Shown: piece by piece, positions 1 to 8,080 of the stretch | Layout: each line of letters starts with the position of its first letter | How positions within the stretch are numbered: position 1 is the first letter of the stretch | Notes under the pieces: generated by a model | Database searches by the model: none | Seen by the model: the letters and a program-made list of their open reading frames with translations, nothing else | Told to the model about the DNA's origin: nothing | Assembly (NCBI GenBank): GCA_946007445.1 | Contig: CAMGAL010000090.1 | Location: 1-8,080, forward strand | Direction: 5' to 3' | Length of the DNA stretch: 8,080 nucleotides | Source of the DNA: an uncultured Mediterranea sp. | GTDB taxonomy: Bacteria; Bacteroidota; Bacteroidia; Bacteroidales; Bacteroidaceae | Position numbers and translations under genes: made by a program

Positions 1-930
1 CCCGCGCATGGGCTGCAGGTGTACCAACCGTCCGTAGGCACCCACATCCTGGAAGTGAAGGAACCAAACCTCGCCCATAGGGGTGTCCACCCAGGCACCC
101 TGGTGCGGCCCGTTGACCTCCGAGCCTCCTTGCGCCATCACGGTGCGCCACTCGTAGGGGCCGTAGACGTTCCGCGAACGCTGCACCACCTGCCACCCCG
201 TGGGCACACCACCGGCGGGATGGAAGATGTAGTAGTAGCCGTTGCGCTTATAGAATTTCGGTCCCTCGCAGGTCTCGTGTGCCTCGTGTCCGTCAAACAC
301 GATGCGCGACTGGGTCACCGCACGGGTTCCCTCCTCGTTCAGCTCGCAGATGGCAATGACACTCTTCAGCTCCGCCCGACTGCCGGCATAGGCATGTACC
401 AGGTAGAGCTTGCCGTCGTCGTCCCACAGCGGACAGGGGTCTATCACTCCCCTACCCGCCTTGACCAGCACCGGTTCTGTCCAAGGTCCCTCGGGACGGG
501 TGGCCTTCACCACAAAGACTCCCTGGTCGGGATCGCCCCAATAGATGTAATAGACTCCGTCGTGATGGCGGATACTGGGTGCCCACACCCGCTTGCCGTG
601 CTGCGGCCGTTCGGGGGTCTCATCCGGCTGCAGGGTATGGGGAATGGCCGCAGTCAGGAAGCGCCAGTTCACCAGGTCTTTGGAGTGCAATATCTGCAAT
701 CCCGGCAAGGAACCAAAACTCGACGAGGTGAGGTAGTAATCCTCACCTACCCGACAGACATCGGGGTCAGCATAGTCGGCAAAAAGCACCGGGTTCTTAT
801 ACGTGCCATTTCCCAAGTCGGGACTCCACACCTCCGAGCGGTAGTCCGCCTGTTGTGCCGACAGCGGCAGCATCTGTGCCATGCCGCCCATCAGCGCCAT
901 CAGGACCATCCATCTGTTTTTCATGTTCAT
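1..930 (-). CDS. GH43 family glycoside hydrolase (beta-xylosidase / alpha-L-arabinofuranosidase type), 3' end outside window
   Basis: A five-bladed beta-propeller inverting glycosidase, probably periplasmic, expected to release L-arabinofuranose or xylose from pectin or hemicellulose side chains. The frame runs open for 310 codons from ATG at 930 to the window edge, so the C-terminus is missing; relatives often carry a further beta-sandwich there. Residues 1-26 look like a signal peptide (basic start, Met/Leu-rich core, then SAQQ). The three GH43 acidic residues are all visible: Asp55 in YADPDV (general base), Asp164 in VIDPCPLWDDDG (pKa modulator) and Glu222 in ETCEGPKF (general acid). VGEDYYLTSSSF and LHSKDLVNW are also typical of the family. 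A second in-frame ATG at 924 is possible; neither has a clear Shine-Dalgarno sequence, which is common in Bacteroidales. It lies 32 bases after the GH28-like gene and is probably its operon partner. It is the only gene here with no visible defect. The substrate cannot be fixed from sequence. Confidence 0.9.
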   Translation of the reverse strand, partial: MNMKNRWMVLMALMGGMAQMLPLSAQQADYRSEVWSPDLGNGTYKNPVLFADYADPDVCRVGEDYYLTSSSFGSLPGLQILHSKDLVNWRFLTAAIPHTLQPDETPERPQHGKRVWAPSIRHHDGVYYIYWGDPDQGVFVVKATRPEGPWTEPVLVKAGRGVIDPCPLWDDDGKLYLVHAYAGSRAELKSVIAICELNEEGTRAVTQSRIVFDGHEAHETCEGPKFYKRNGYYYIFHPAGGVPTGWQVVQRSRNVYGPYEWRTVMAQGGSEVNGPHQGAWVDTPMGEVWFLHFQDVGAYGRLVHLQPMRG

Positions 931-953
931 ATCTGTTTAGTATGTTTTCTTTA

Positions 954-965
954 TTACGTCTTCTA
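954..965 (-). other. Tandem stop codons ending the GH28-like gene
   Basis: The GH28-like frame ends with TAG at 963-965, then two sense codons (Lys, Thr) and TAA at 954-956. If TAG were read through, the protein would gain only three residues. Confidence 0.7.
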
Positions 966-2381
966 TTTGATCTTCACGTCTTCAATAAACTCATTGGTCA
1001 CAAAATCGTCCAGCGAGGTCATGCGCTCTCCGTTGATGACCACATCCTCAAACGTTATATGCTTCACCATCCGGTCGGCATCCATTCCTTGTAACACAGA
1101 GCGGTTCTCGCCCACTCCGTTGTAGACAATGTGGCGGAAAGTGACATGCTCGATGCGGCGTCCCGGCGCCCTGTCATACTTCGGGTTGAAGTTCACTTTC
1201 AGGCAGAACAGACGTCCCTCCTGAATGCTCTCCACACGCACATGTTCGAACAAGATATTCTTCACCACGTTCTTGTCTCCTACGACAATGGAGAGGCACC
1301 CCTCGTAGGGAGGGTCATCTTCGTCGTGTTCCAGGATATCGATGTCGCGGAACGTGAGATTCTGCATGGTCTCTCCCGTTTCCGACAGGGGGTCACCATG
1401 TCCACCAATGTTGATGGGGTGAGCCACGTCCGCCCAGAGGACGGCATGCTGTACCATGATGTTCGCCGAGCCTCCCCACCAGTTCCACCGATGGTTATAG
1501 AGCGCGAAGCATTCATCTCTATGACGCAGGAAGACGAGGTGTATCTACAAATCACGACAGCACATCAGGTCAATGCCGTCGCTCCATCCCTTACAGCTGA
1601 AGGACTTGAGGTTTCGGATAGTGATGTCCGACGATCCACCACCGAACACCGTGTAATGGTCGGGATTGACCACCGTAATGCCCTCTACGTGTACATGGTG
1701 CGAGTCTGTAATCTCGACTCCACGAATCGGATGGTCCAGAATGCCCCGACCCACGATCCGTACATGTTCGGCCTTGTCCACCAGAAGCTTGGCCTTCAGC
1801 ACGGCACCCGGAGCCAGATAGACCGTGGTGTGGCTGGGAACCCGTATCTGATTGTTGGGCAGATCCTTCGGACGATGTACCCCGGGACCGAAGTACATCA
1901 CACCCGGTGAATCCTCCGTGTAACGCTCCACCTCCAGCGGATTGGCAAAGATATGCAAGTTATGCAGGCGGTCACCGTTGAACTCCACCGACAGGTAGCG
2001 GGGCTGATCCAATTCAAAGAAGATGGCATTCTGCTGCTTGCGGTAGGCAATACCCGACGCTGTGGGACGGATGTCCACCTGCTGAATCAGACCGTTGTTC
2101 TTCTTGACCATCACCTCTACCCTGCCCTGCATGTCGAACTGCACCATTGAGGCATCCTGCACCCGGTCCATATCGACCTGCACTTTGTACTCAAACAGAT
2201 CCTGCCACTCGCCATCCGGCACGCGGACACGCACCGTGTAGTCGTCGTTGTGCGGCATCCCCGTCTGCAATCCCTGGGGATAGGTCACGACCTTCGCATC
2301 CATCGTCTGCGCCTGCATCGTGACATACAGCAGCAGGCACCAACTCAAACAAAGCATCCGTTTCATTCTTTCAAATTTCAT
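963..2381 (-). pseudogene. GH28-like beta-helix glycoside hydrolase interrupted by an in-frame TAG
   Basis: A polygalacturonase-like protein of 473 codons with one internal stop, TAG at codon 279 (1545-1547). The frame is the same on both sides, so the visible pieces are 2381-1545 (278 aa) and 1544-963, with the next Met codon at 1457. Residues 1-25 form a signal peptide ending MQAQ. Residues about 27-170 look like a beta-sandwich (HNDDYTVRVRVPDGEW, LSVEFNGDRLHNLHIFANP), and from about 175 a right-handed beta-helix begins (IRVPSHTTVYLAPGAVLKAK, VEITDSHHVHVEGITVVNP). This sandwich-plus-helix layout also resembles GH49, so the exact family is open. Candidate catalytic elements are SDGID (267-271), an acidic pair read here as Asp289-Glu290 and GGHGD (326-330). 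Residues 280-292 read IHLVFLRHRDECF where relatives have something like an SDDCI motif, so this stretch may be degenerate or misread. AGGAG at 2390-2394, eight bases from the ATG, supports the first start over Met6. It probably acted in the periplasm on pectin. Confidence 0.8.
1545..1547 (-). other. In-frame TAG in the GH28-like gene
   Basis: Codon 279 reads TAG between CCRDL and IHLVFLR. The protein continues in the same frame with recognisable GH28-like sequence (ALYNHRWNWWGGSANI), so a single substitution, for example GAG or CAG to TAG, would explain it. No insertion or deletion is needed. Confidence 0.9.
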
Positions 2382-2389
2382 ATATATTT

Positions 2390-2394
2390 CTCCT
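2390..2394 (-). promoter_or_regulatory. Shine-Dalgarno site of the GH28-like gene
   Basis: On the minus strand AGGAG lies eight bases before the ATG at 2381, inside the 19-base gap after the GH127 stop. It is the clearest ribosome binding site in the window and favours translation from the first ATG rather than from Met6. Confidence 0.65.
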
Positions 2395-2400
2395 TTTTAA

Positions 2401-4326
2401 TTATTCATTCTCAACGTTCCAATAGACCACATAGCGCTGGCGGTGCAGGTCGTAGCGCGGTCGGAGCACATCGCCCTGCGGCGTAGTGAAGCGCAGCTCC
2501 CCGCCTTCGCGCCGGATGGTGCGTTCAGGCTGCTGGCTGTCCACCTGCAAGGTGGTGCGCAGACCGGCCGGTATGTGGTAGTCGTAGGTGTAGTAGTCGT
2601 TGTAGAGCTGCGGATTGGAGAAAGGTGCAGGCGACTGCATTCCCTCCGTTCCACGCTCGCCCGCCAAGACCACGGGGCCATAGAGCACGGCGGCACGCTG
2701 CGGATTGTCGGGCGTAGGCTCCAGCCTCAGCGACATGGGGTAGGTCACCTCCACGCGGTCGCCCTCCCTCCAGGTGCGGCGGATGGCGATGTACGAACCT
2801 GCCTCTTGGCGGACGGCCACGCGCCGGCCGTTCACCCGTACCTCAGGCTTGCCGCTCCATGCCGGGTAACGCAATTGCAAGGTAGCTTTCACAGGTTGTT
2901 TCGTTTGCAGGGAGAGCGATATTTTTTCCTCCCGAGGAAAGTTGGTTTCCTGCCGGAGGGAGAGGTCCTTCTCCTTCCACTCCACCACCGAGGGGATGAA
3001 GAGGTTGACGAAGAGGCTCTCGTCGTTGTGGTAGTAGATGGCCTCGGCATACTTGGCATGGCTCTCGAAGCCGCTACCCACACAGCACCAAAAGGAGTTC
3101 TCCGGCGTGCTATACACCTTATGCGCTCCGCTGAGCAAGGGCAGGAAGTAGCACACCATGCCCGACTCGGGGTCCTGCTGGCCTAGGATGTGGTTGTAGA
3201 GCGCCCGCTCGTAGTAGTCGGCCACACGAGCATCGGCCCTCCAGCAGAAGCGGTGTCGAGACAGCTTCAGAATGTTGTATGTTCAGCATGTCTCGCACGT
3301 ATAGCCGTTGATGAAGTGTGAGAAGCGGGCGTTATCGAAGAAGTGCTCCTTCTGACTGCTGCAGCCGGGTGCGAAGGTGTGGTGCTCCACCAGGATGTGC
3401 CAGAAGAAGTCGGTCAACCGCCGGCTCTCCTCGCTCTGCAGCAGCTCGTAGCGGCGTGCCTCGGCTATCACCTTCGGAATAAAGGTGTTGGTGTGCTTCG
3501 TACCCAGGTCATCGTGCTGCTCCTTCAGGGGGTCGATGACGTCGTTATGATAGAAATACTCCGCCAGCCAGCGGAAGCGGTCGTCTCCCGTCAGAGCATA
3601 GAGGTTGTAGAACGACTCGTTGATGCCGCCGAACTCGTTGCGAATCATCCGCCTGCGTGTCTCCTCGCTTTGGGGATTCAGCTTCGCGTAGGCCCAGTCG
3701 CCCATGCGTGTCACCACCTCCAGTGCCTGACGGTTGTCGGCATAGAGATACTGGTCTATCAGTCCGGAGAAGAGCTTGTGCAAGGTGTACCAGGGTGCCC
3801 AGACACTCTTGCCCCGTAGGTTACGGTTGATGAGCTCCTCGGGGAAGGCGCTCAGATAACCACCTCCCAACGCCTGCTGCACTTCGGCCAATCCGTCCAC
3901 CAAACTGTCGCCCTTGAGCTTGAACAGTTCGCACCCCGTGGTGGCATACATCAGGCTGTAGGCCGAGAGCAGGTGTCCTGTGGTGTGGCCACGCAGTTCA
4001 CAGTCGAGCGACTCCCAACCACCCAATTTCTTCACCGTCATGTAGCCGCCTTCACGCCCGGCAAACACGCCGGCGTTGGTGCGGAAGCTGTGCAGCAGGC
4101 GATTCACCTCGATGGAGGCCATCCAAGCCGAGTCGCGCTGCAAGTTCTCACGGAAGCGGCTGGGCAGCAGGCGTACATCCTTCAGGTCGAAGGCCTGTGC
4201 CTGCATAGGTGCCGCTACGGACAGTTTCATTTTCCCGCCGTGCTGACCGGGATAGACGGACTGTGCCGTCAGGGGCGCAGAGAGGGCTATGGCCATCCAT
4301 GCGAACAGAAAAAGCTGCTTTCTCAT
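2401..4326 (-). pseudogene. GH127 beta-L-arabinofuranosidase family protein (DUF1680) interrupted by an in-frame TGA
   Basis: A 642-codon gene of normal family length, broken only by TGA at codon 348 (3283-3285). The pieces are 4326-3283 (347 aa) and 3282-2401, in the same frame. Residues 1-22 are a signal peptide ending LTAQ, so the product would be exported. The alpha/alpha-barrel carries family sequences such as GHTTGHLLSAY, WAPWYTLHKL and NEFGGINES. By comparison with the characterised bifidobacterial enzyme HypBA1 (acid/base Glu322; zinc ligands Glu338, Cys340, Cys418; nucleophile Cys417) the counterparts are Glu327 in KEHF, Glu345 and Cys347 in ETC, and Cys414-Cys415 in FWCCVGSG. All are present; the TGA falls directly after Cys347. 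Downstream, ADYYERALYNHIL and HKVYSTPENS confirm the frame. The family removes beta-L-arabinofuranose, though relatives have other specificities. The gene ends 19 bases before the GH28-like gene and probably heads an operon with it and GH43. Confidence 0.87.
3283..3285 (-). other. In-frame TGA in the GH127 gene
   Basis: TGA occupies codon 348, between the zinc-ligand motif ETC and TYNILKLSRH. The frame continues to the natural end of the family. A TGC or TGT (Cys) codon would be one substitution away. A few neighbouring residues also look unusual for the family (Ile for Met in TYNM, RHRF for RHLF, WRADAR). Confidence 0.9.
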
Positions 4327-4361
4327 CTTTGCTATCTCGTCAGTATTGTTGTTGTTTTCTT

Positions 4362-4377
4362 CCTAAATACGAATGAC
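4362..4377 (-). promoter_or_regulatory. Shared upstream motif, copy 1 (GH127)
   Basis: On the minus strand this reads GTCATTCGTATTTAGG and sits 35 bases before the GH127 ATG. The same sequence with one extra base occurs before the GH2 gene, at a similar distance from its start. It may be a promoter element or regulator site; the role is inferred from position only. Confidence 0.45.
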
Positions 4378-4467
4378 GGTGCCAGGATACTGAACCGGCA
4401 AGCAGAAAAAAAAATGGTTCTTCCGACATTTGAAGTGATACCACATGTACACTATCATTTTGTCATT

Positions 4468-4507
4468 CTGAACCAATCTACATCGACCCATCCGCTACTG
4501 AACCAAT
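4468..4507. repeat. Direct repeat CTGAACCAAT, two copies 30 bases apart
   Basis: CTGAACCAAT occurs at 4468-4477 and 4498-4507, and the shorter CTGAACC again at 4390-4396. The 30-base period is about three helical turns, so both copies would face the same side of the DNA, as in many activator sites. No binding protein is known from the window. Confidence 0.5.
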
Positions 4508-4528
4508 AGCAAGTCCTCCCCCTCCCCC

Positions 4529-4580
4529 AAAAAGAGCCTGCCCTTTATCCCGTTCGCAGCAAACAGGTAAAGGGCAGGTT
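4529..4580 (-). terminator. Rho-independent terminator after the GH28-like fragment
   Basis: An 11-bp stem pairs 4537-4547 with 4568-4578 (CCTGCCCTTTA with TAAAGGGCAGG), extended by two more G-C pairs after a one-base bulge. On the minus strand it is followed by TCTTTTTGGG. It begins just after the TAG at 4585-4587 and would end the GH2/GH28-like transcript, making the GH127 gene start a separate unit. The run of T residues is short, so it may be incomplete as a terminator. Confidence 0.75.
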
Positions 4581-4584
4581 CACA

Positions 4585-5047
4585 CTATTCGAACGTCACA
4601 TGCTCCACATGCTCGCCAATGAAGATGCGAGCCATATCTCCCGTCTTGTACCAACGAGGCTTGTCGGGCATCTGGTCGCTGATGATCCGGCCATTGATGC
4701 GCAGGTTCTCGAAGCGGATGTTGCGGACGCGGCGCTCTTCGTTATAACCAGCCAGGATGGAGAGTTCCTCGCCGCTGCCCGTGTAGCTGATGTCCTTCAG
4801 CAGCACATCCTCAATGCCACGCCCCGGAGCCAGACAATACTTCTTGTTGTAGAAGATGCGCATATTGAAGAGTTGCCCCTTGCGGAAATCCTCGATGCGG
4901 ATATCTTCGAAGCGAACGCGGCGCACCAGGTTGTTGTCGCCTACATTGATGGCAATACAGCCCTGGTAGTCCAACTGATTTTCGCTATGGTCCAGGATGT
5001 CAATGTCGCGGTAGGTCAGCTTCTCCATCACCTCGTTCTTCTCCACG
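4585..5047 (-). pseudogene. C-terminal fragment of a second GH28-like beta-helix protein
   Basis: About 154 codons, matching the last third of the other GH28-like gene in this window: EVMEKLTYRDIDILDH here against ETMQNLTFRDIDILEH there, then QGCIAINVGD against EGCLSIVVGD, and YCLAPGRGIEDV against YDRAPGRRIEHV. It has an extra segment near the end (about DQMPDKPRWYKTGDM) that the paralogue lacks. The signal peptide, beta-sandwich and catalytic region are absent. The reading frame is open back to an ATG at 5070, but bases above about 5047 belong to the GH2 gene read in another frame, so that ATG is probably accidental. The frame ends with TAG at 4585-4587, a few bases before a terminator. It cannot be a working enzyme. 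It is most simply the remnant of a gene that followed GH2 in the same operon before a deletion fused the two. Confidence 0.8.
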
Positions 5048-5052
5048 CTGGT
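5044..5052 (-). other. Junction between truncated GH2 and GH28-like fragment
   Basis: GH2-like sequence (LHYSIESLDDGEAKDQR) is recognisable down to about 5045 in one frame, while GH28-like sequence (VEKNEVMEKLTYRDID) begins at about 5046 in another frame. In the GH2 frame the fused message runs only to a stop at 5000-5002. Confidence 0.8.
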
Positions 5053-6411
5053 CCTTCGCCTCTCCGTCATCGAGCGACTCTATGGAGTAATGGAGGGCTG
5101 AAACGGAGAAAGGTGCATCAGACATCACCTTCAGACCGCGCCCGCCCGATGTTGTCTGCTTCCACCAGCGGACATCGCTCTTTGTACCGGTCTCTTGCGG
5201 ACGGATATAGGGATATGCCTGCTCGTCGGTCGTCTGCGAATAGAGGCCCACGAAGGCTGACGACTTGCGGTCGGCATAGTTCTCCACCGGTCCACGCCCA
5301 TAGTAGGTGCTATATTCCAGTTCATACGGCAGCTGCATCTTCATGCCAAAGCGATAGAGGTCGGGCACCTTCGCCGTCGTGTCGGCCATCATCTTCTGTA
5401 CGACTTGCATCACGCCGTCAGGACTGATGCTGTACGTCAGCTGCAGACGAGCCTTCACCTCGGGCATTTCGTACTCAGCACGCACCACCACCTGTGACTC
5501 TTCCTGTGTGGCCTCCAGCGACTTCAACTCCATCGCCGGGTTACGCCAGACCGCATAGGCCTTGTGCACGTTGCCGCCATAGTCGTTGTCCGTACCGGCC
5601 CGCCAGAAGTTGGGCACCAGACGGGCTCCCTCATGGAGCAGGGAGATCCGATTCACCTCGTAGCGTGTCAAGAAGCCGCTCTTCTTGTCGAAGTCGATGG
5701 CAAAACGCTCGCCTCTCACCCGCAGGCAGCGGGCGTTCTCGCGATTGACGGTAGGCTGTACCGCCGTGGCATGAGGTCTCGTCGGTGCGTGAGCAGTCAG
5801 AGCGTGGTCATACACATAGGGAGCAATCACCAGTTGCGCCTTGGCCACCTCTTGTCCGGCAAAAAGCAGACCCTCCTGACGCTTCAGTACGAAACGCACA
5901 TTCAGCAGCACCTCTTTGTCAGAGGCTATTCCCTTCAGCTGATAAGGCAATGTCAAAGTGCGTGTTTGGCGGGCCGGAATGTCCAGTGCATCTATCAGAC
6001 CACTCTCTATCGCCTCGCCCTCCACGAGCAAAGTCCACTCCAGCCGGTAAGCCGAAAGGTCGCGGAAGAAGTGTTCGTTATAGACGGCCACCTCACCGCG
6101 GGCCAGATTGACCGGCGAAACCCAGATGTTCTGATAGATATACTTCACCTCATCGGTCTGCGGATTGGGCACGCGGTCGGGGTTGAACAGTCCGTTGTTG
6201 CAAAAGTTGTTATCGCTGGCATCGTATGGGTTGTAGTCGCCTCCATACTTGTAGATCATCACGCCCTCCTTTCCGCGACCGCGCAAGCCCTGATCCACAA
6301 AGTCCCAGATGAATCCACCCTGGAACTTCGGGTACTGACGCACCAGCTCCCAGTACTCCTTGAATCCGCCGCACGAGTTGCCCATTGCATGAGCGTACTC
6401 ACACTGAATCA

Positions 6412-7332
<921 letters not shown>

Positions 7333-7335
7333 CTA
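7333..7335 (-). other. In-frame TAG in the GH2 gene
   Basis: TAG at codon 187 lies in [23 protein letters not shown]. The matching LacZ stretch is VGYGQDSRLPSEFDL and many Bacteroidota homologues have Glu there, so GAG or CAG to TAG by one substitution is the simplest origin. The frame continues correctly on both sides. Confidence 0.9.
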
Positions 7336-7923
7336 GCTATACCCCACGAAGCGTCCGTTCACCCAGAGATAGAGATTGGAAGTGACAGACCCGAAGTGAG
7401 CCACTATCTGCCGGCCCGCCCATTCGGCTGGAATCAGGAATTCCCTCCGGTAGGAACCTACATGATTGTTCTCTTCGGGGACAAAGGGAGGGTTGTTCTT
7501 GAAACTCCCCTTCCAGGCATAGCTCCAGTTCACATAGAGCGGATCGCCATAGCCATGCAGCTCCCACATGCCGGGCACGGGCATCGTGGCCCATCCCTGG
7601 TCGTTGTAGTCGGTGCGGTAGAAGTCGGTGGGGCGCATGGCGACCTCCCTCACCCAGTTGAATCGCCAGAGTCCGTTCAGCGACAGGTAGTTTGTCGATG
7701 AGCTTCGGTCACCTTCTAAAGCGGCCTCCACGGATTCATAGGCGAAATGGTCGGTGCGCATAGGCAACCGATGGAGGGAGTTGACCTTCAGGTCTTTCCA
7801 CTCCGTAAAAGTTTGGGCTGCAGTATGGACAGCCATCGTGGCCAGCAGAGCAACCCCTAAAATTCGAGCAAAACAGTATTTCATATCGTCCATATGATGA
7901 TGTTATTCGTCTATAGGTACGAA

Positions 7924-7931
7924 CAAAGATA
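7924..7931 (-). promoter_or_regulatory. Bacteroidales-type -7 promoter box upstream of GH2
   Basis: The minus strand reads TATCTTTG, a perfect match to the Bacteroides TAnnTTTG consensus, 30 bases before the GH2 ATG. No good TTTG -33 box is seen at the usual 19-21 base spacing, which would fit a promoter that depends on an activator. Confidence 0.6.
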
Positions 7932-7948
7932 CCTAAATACTGAATGAC
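7932..7948 (-). promoter_or_regulatory. Shared upstream motif, copy 2 (GH2)
   Basis: On the minus strand this reads GTCATTCAGTATTTAGG, identical to the GH127 copy except for one inserted A, and lies 38 bases before the GH2 ATG. It abuts the TATCTTTG box at 7924-7931, as an upstream regulator site might. Confidence 0.45.
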
Positions 7949-8080
7949 CATGCATCTTTTCTATCTAAACAGATGGGGCAGACAAACTGCTCAACCAAGG
8001 TAGGTTCAGACAGCCCATCTACGTTCCTGCACCCGGCTGCGTCGGACGATAAGGGGGAGTTATTTACAGGGACTCTATTT
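7949..8080. other. Region upstream of GH2 with no gene seen
   Basis: I see no convincing coding frame here. A 7-bp inverted repeat (AGATGGG near 7971 against CCCATCT near 8014) encloses about 30 bases, but the loop is large and no T-run follows closely, so I do not call it a terminator. Confidence 0.4.

Larger units (their letters stand above)
4327..4528 (-). promoter_or_regulatory. Likely promoter region of the GH127 operon
   Basis: This AT-richer stretch between the terminator and the GH127 ATG should hold its promoter. I found no perfect TAnnTTTG box. It contains a motif at 4362-4377 shared with the GH2 upstream region, two direct copies of CTGAACCAAT, and a run of nine A residues (nine T on the minus strand) near 4406-4414. 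No gene is visible in it. Confidence 0.5.

Noticed and set aside
19..1125. Long plus-strand open frame of 368 codons
   Set aside because: It lies opposite the GH43 gene and runs past its start. The minus-strand frame has clear family motifs, and the plus-strand translation resembles nothing.
1131..1910. Plus-strand open frame of 259 codons opposite the GH28-like gene
   Set aside because: Antisense shadow caused by GC-rich codons; it spans the TAG site but shows no recognisable domain.
4403..4416. Run of A residues as a terminator tail
   Set aside because: I see no stable GC-rich hairpin beside it on either strand.
5000..5070. Start of the GH28-like fragment at ATG 5070 as a true gene start
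   Set aside because: The bases between about 5047 and 5070 encode the GH2 C-terminal sequence in another frame, so the ATG is likely accidental.
7971..8020. Inverted repeat upstream of GH2 as a terminator or riboswitch
   Set aside because: Only seven pairs with a loop of over 30 bases, and no T-run close after the stem.

Overview
The window looks like part of a carbohydrate-degradation locus from the phylum Bacteroidota, most likely order Bacteroidales. The basis is the gene content (GH43, two GH28-like beta-helix proteins, GH127 and GH2, all on the minus strand and, where the N-terminus is present, with export signals) and a perfect Bacteroidales-type -7 promoter box, TATCTTTG, upstream of the GH2 gene. 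By eye the GC content is above that of a typical Bacteroides genome; I did not compute it. No SusC/SusD pair, regulator, transposase, RNA gene or CRISPR array is visible, so this is only the enzyme section of such a locus.

Layout in the direction of transcription (right to left). (1) 8080-7894: upstream region with a promoter. (2) 7893 to about 5048: a GH2 beta-galactosidase-type gene. It is broken by an in-frame TAG, by a small internal deletion that shifts the frame and removes a metal-binding loop, and by loss of its 3' end. (3) About 5047-4585: the C-terminal third of a GH28-like gene joined directly to the broken GH2 end, followed by a rho-independent terminator (about 4530-4580). (4) 4584-4327: intergenic region with repeats and a motif shared with the GH2 upstream region. 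(5) 4326-2401: GH127 gene with an in-frame TGA beside a zinc-ligand cysteine. (6) 2381-963: second GH28-like gene with an in-frame TAG just before its catalytic acidic pair. (7) 930 to beyond base 1: a GH43 gene, intact as far as it is visible. Genes 5, 6 and 7 are separated by only 19-32 bases and look like one operon.

Taken together, and assuming the ancestral genes worked, the set would act in the periplasm on a pectin-type glycan carrying galactose and L-arabinofuranose side chains: the GH28-like enzymes on an acidic or backbone linkage, GH2 on beta-galactosides, and GH127 and GH43 on arabinofuranosides or xylosides. The exact glycan is an inference.

The most striking feature is that every gene except the partial GH43 is disrupted, in three cases by a single in-frame stop with the frame and length otherwise preserved. 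The choices are a decaying locus, local sequence or assembly error, or stop-codon readthrough. The mix of TAG and TGA, the two deletions, and a TAG that ends a gene just before a terminator all argue against a single recoding rule. I did not find a convincing new biological system; the observations worth checking are the stops, the deletion junctions and the shared upstream motif.
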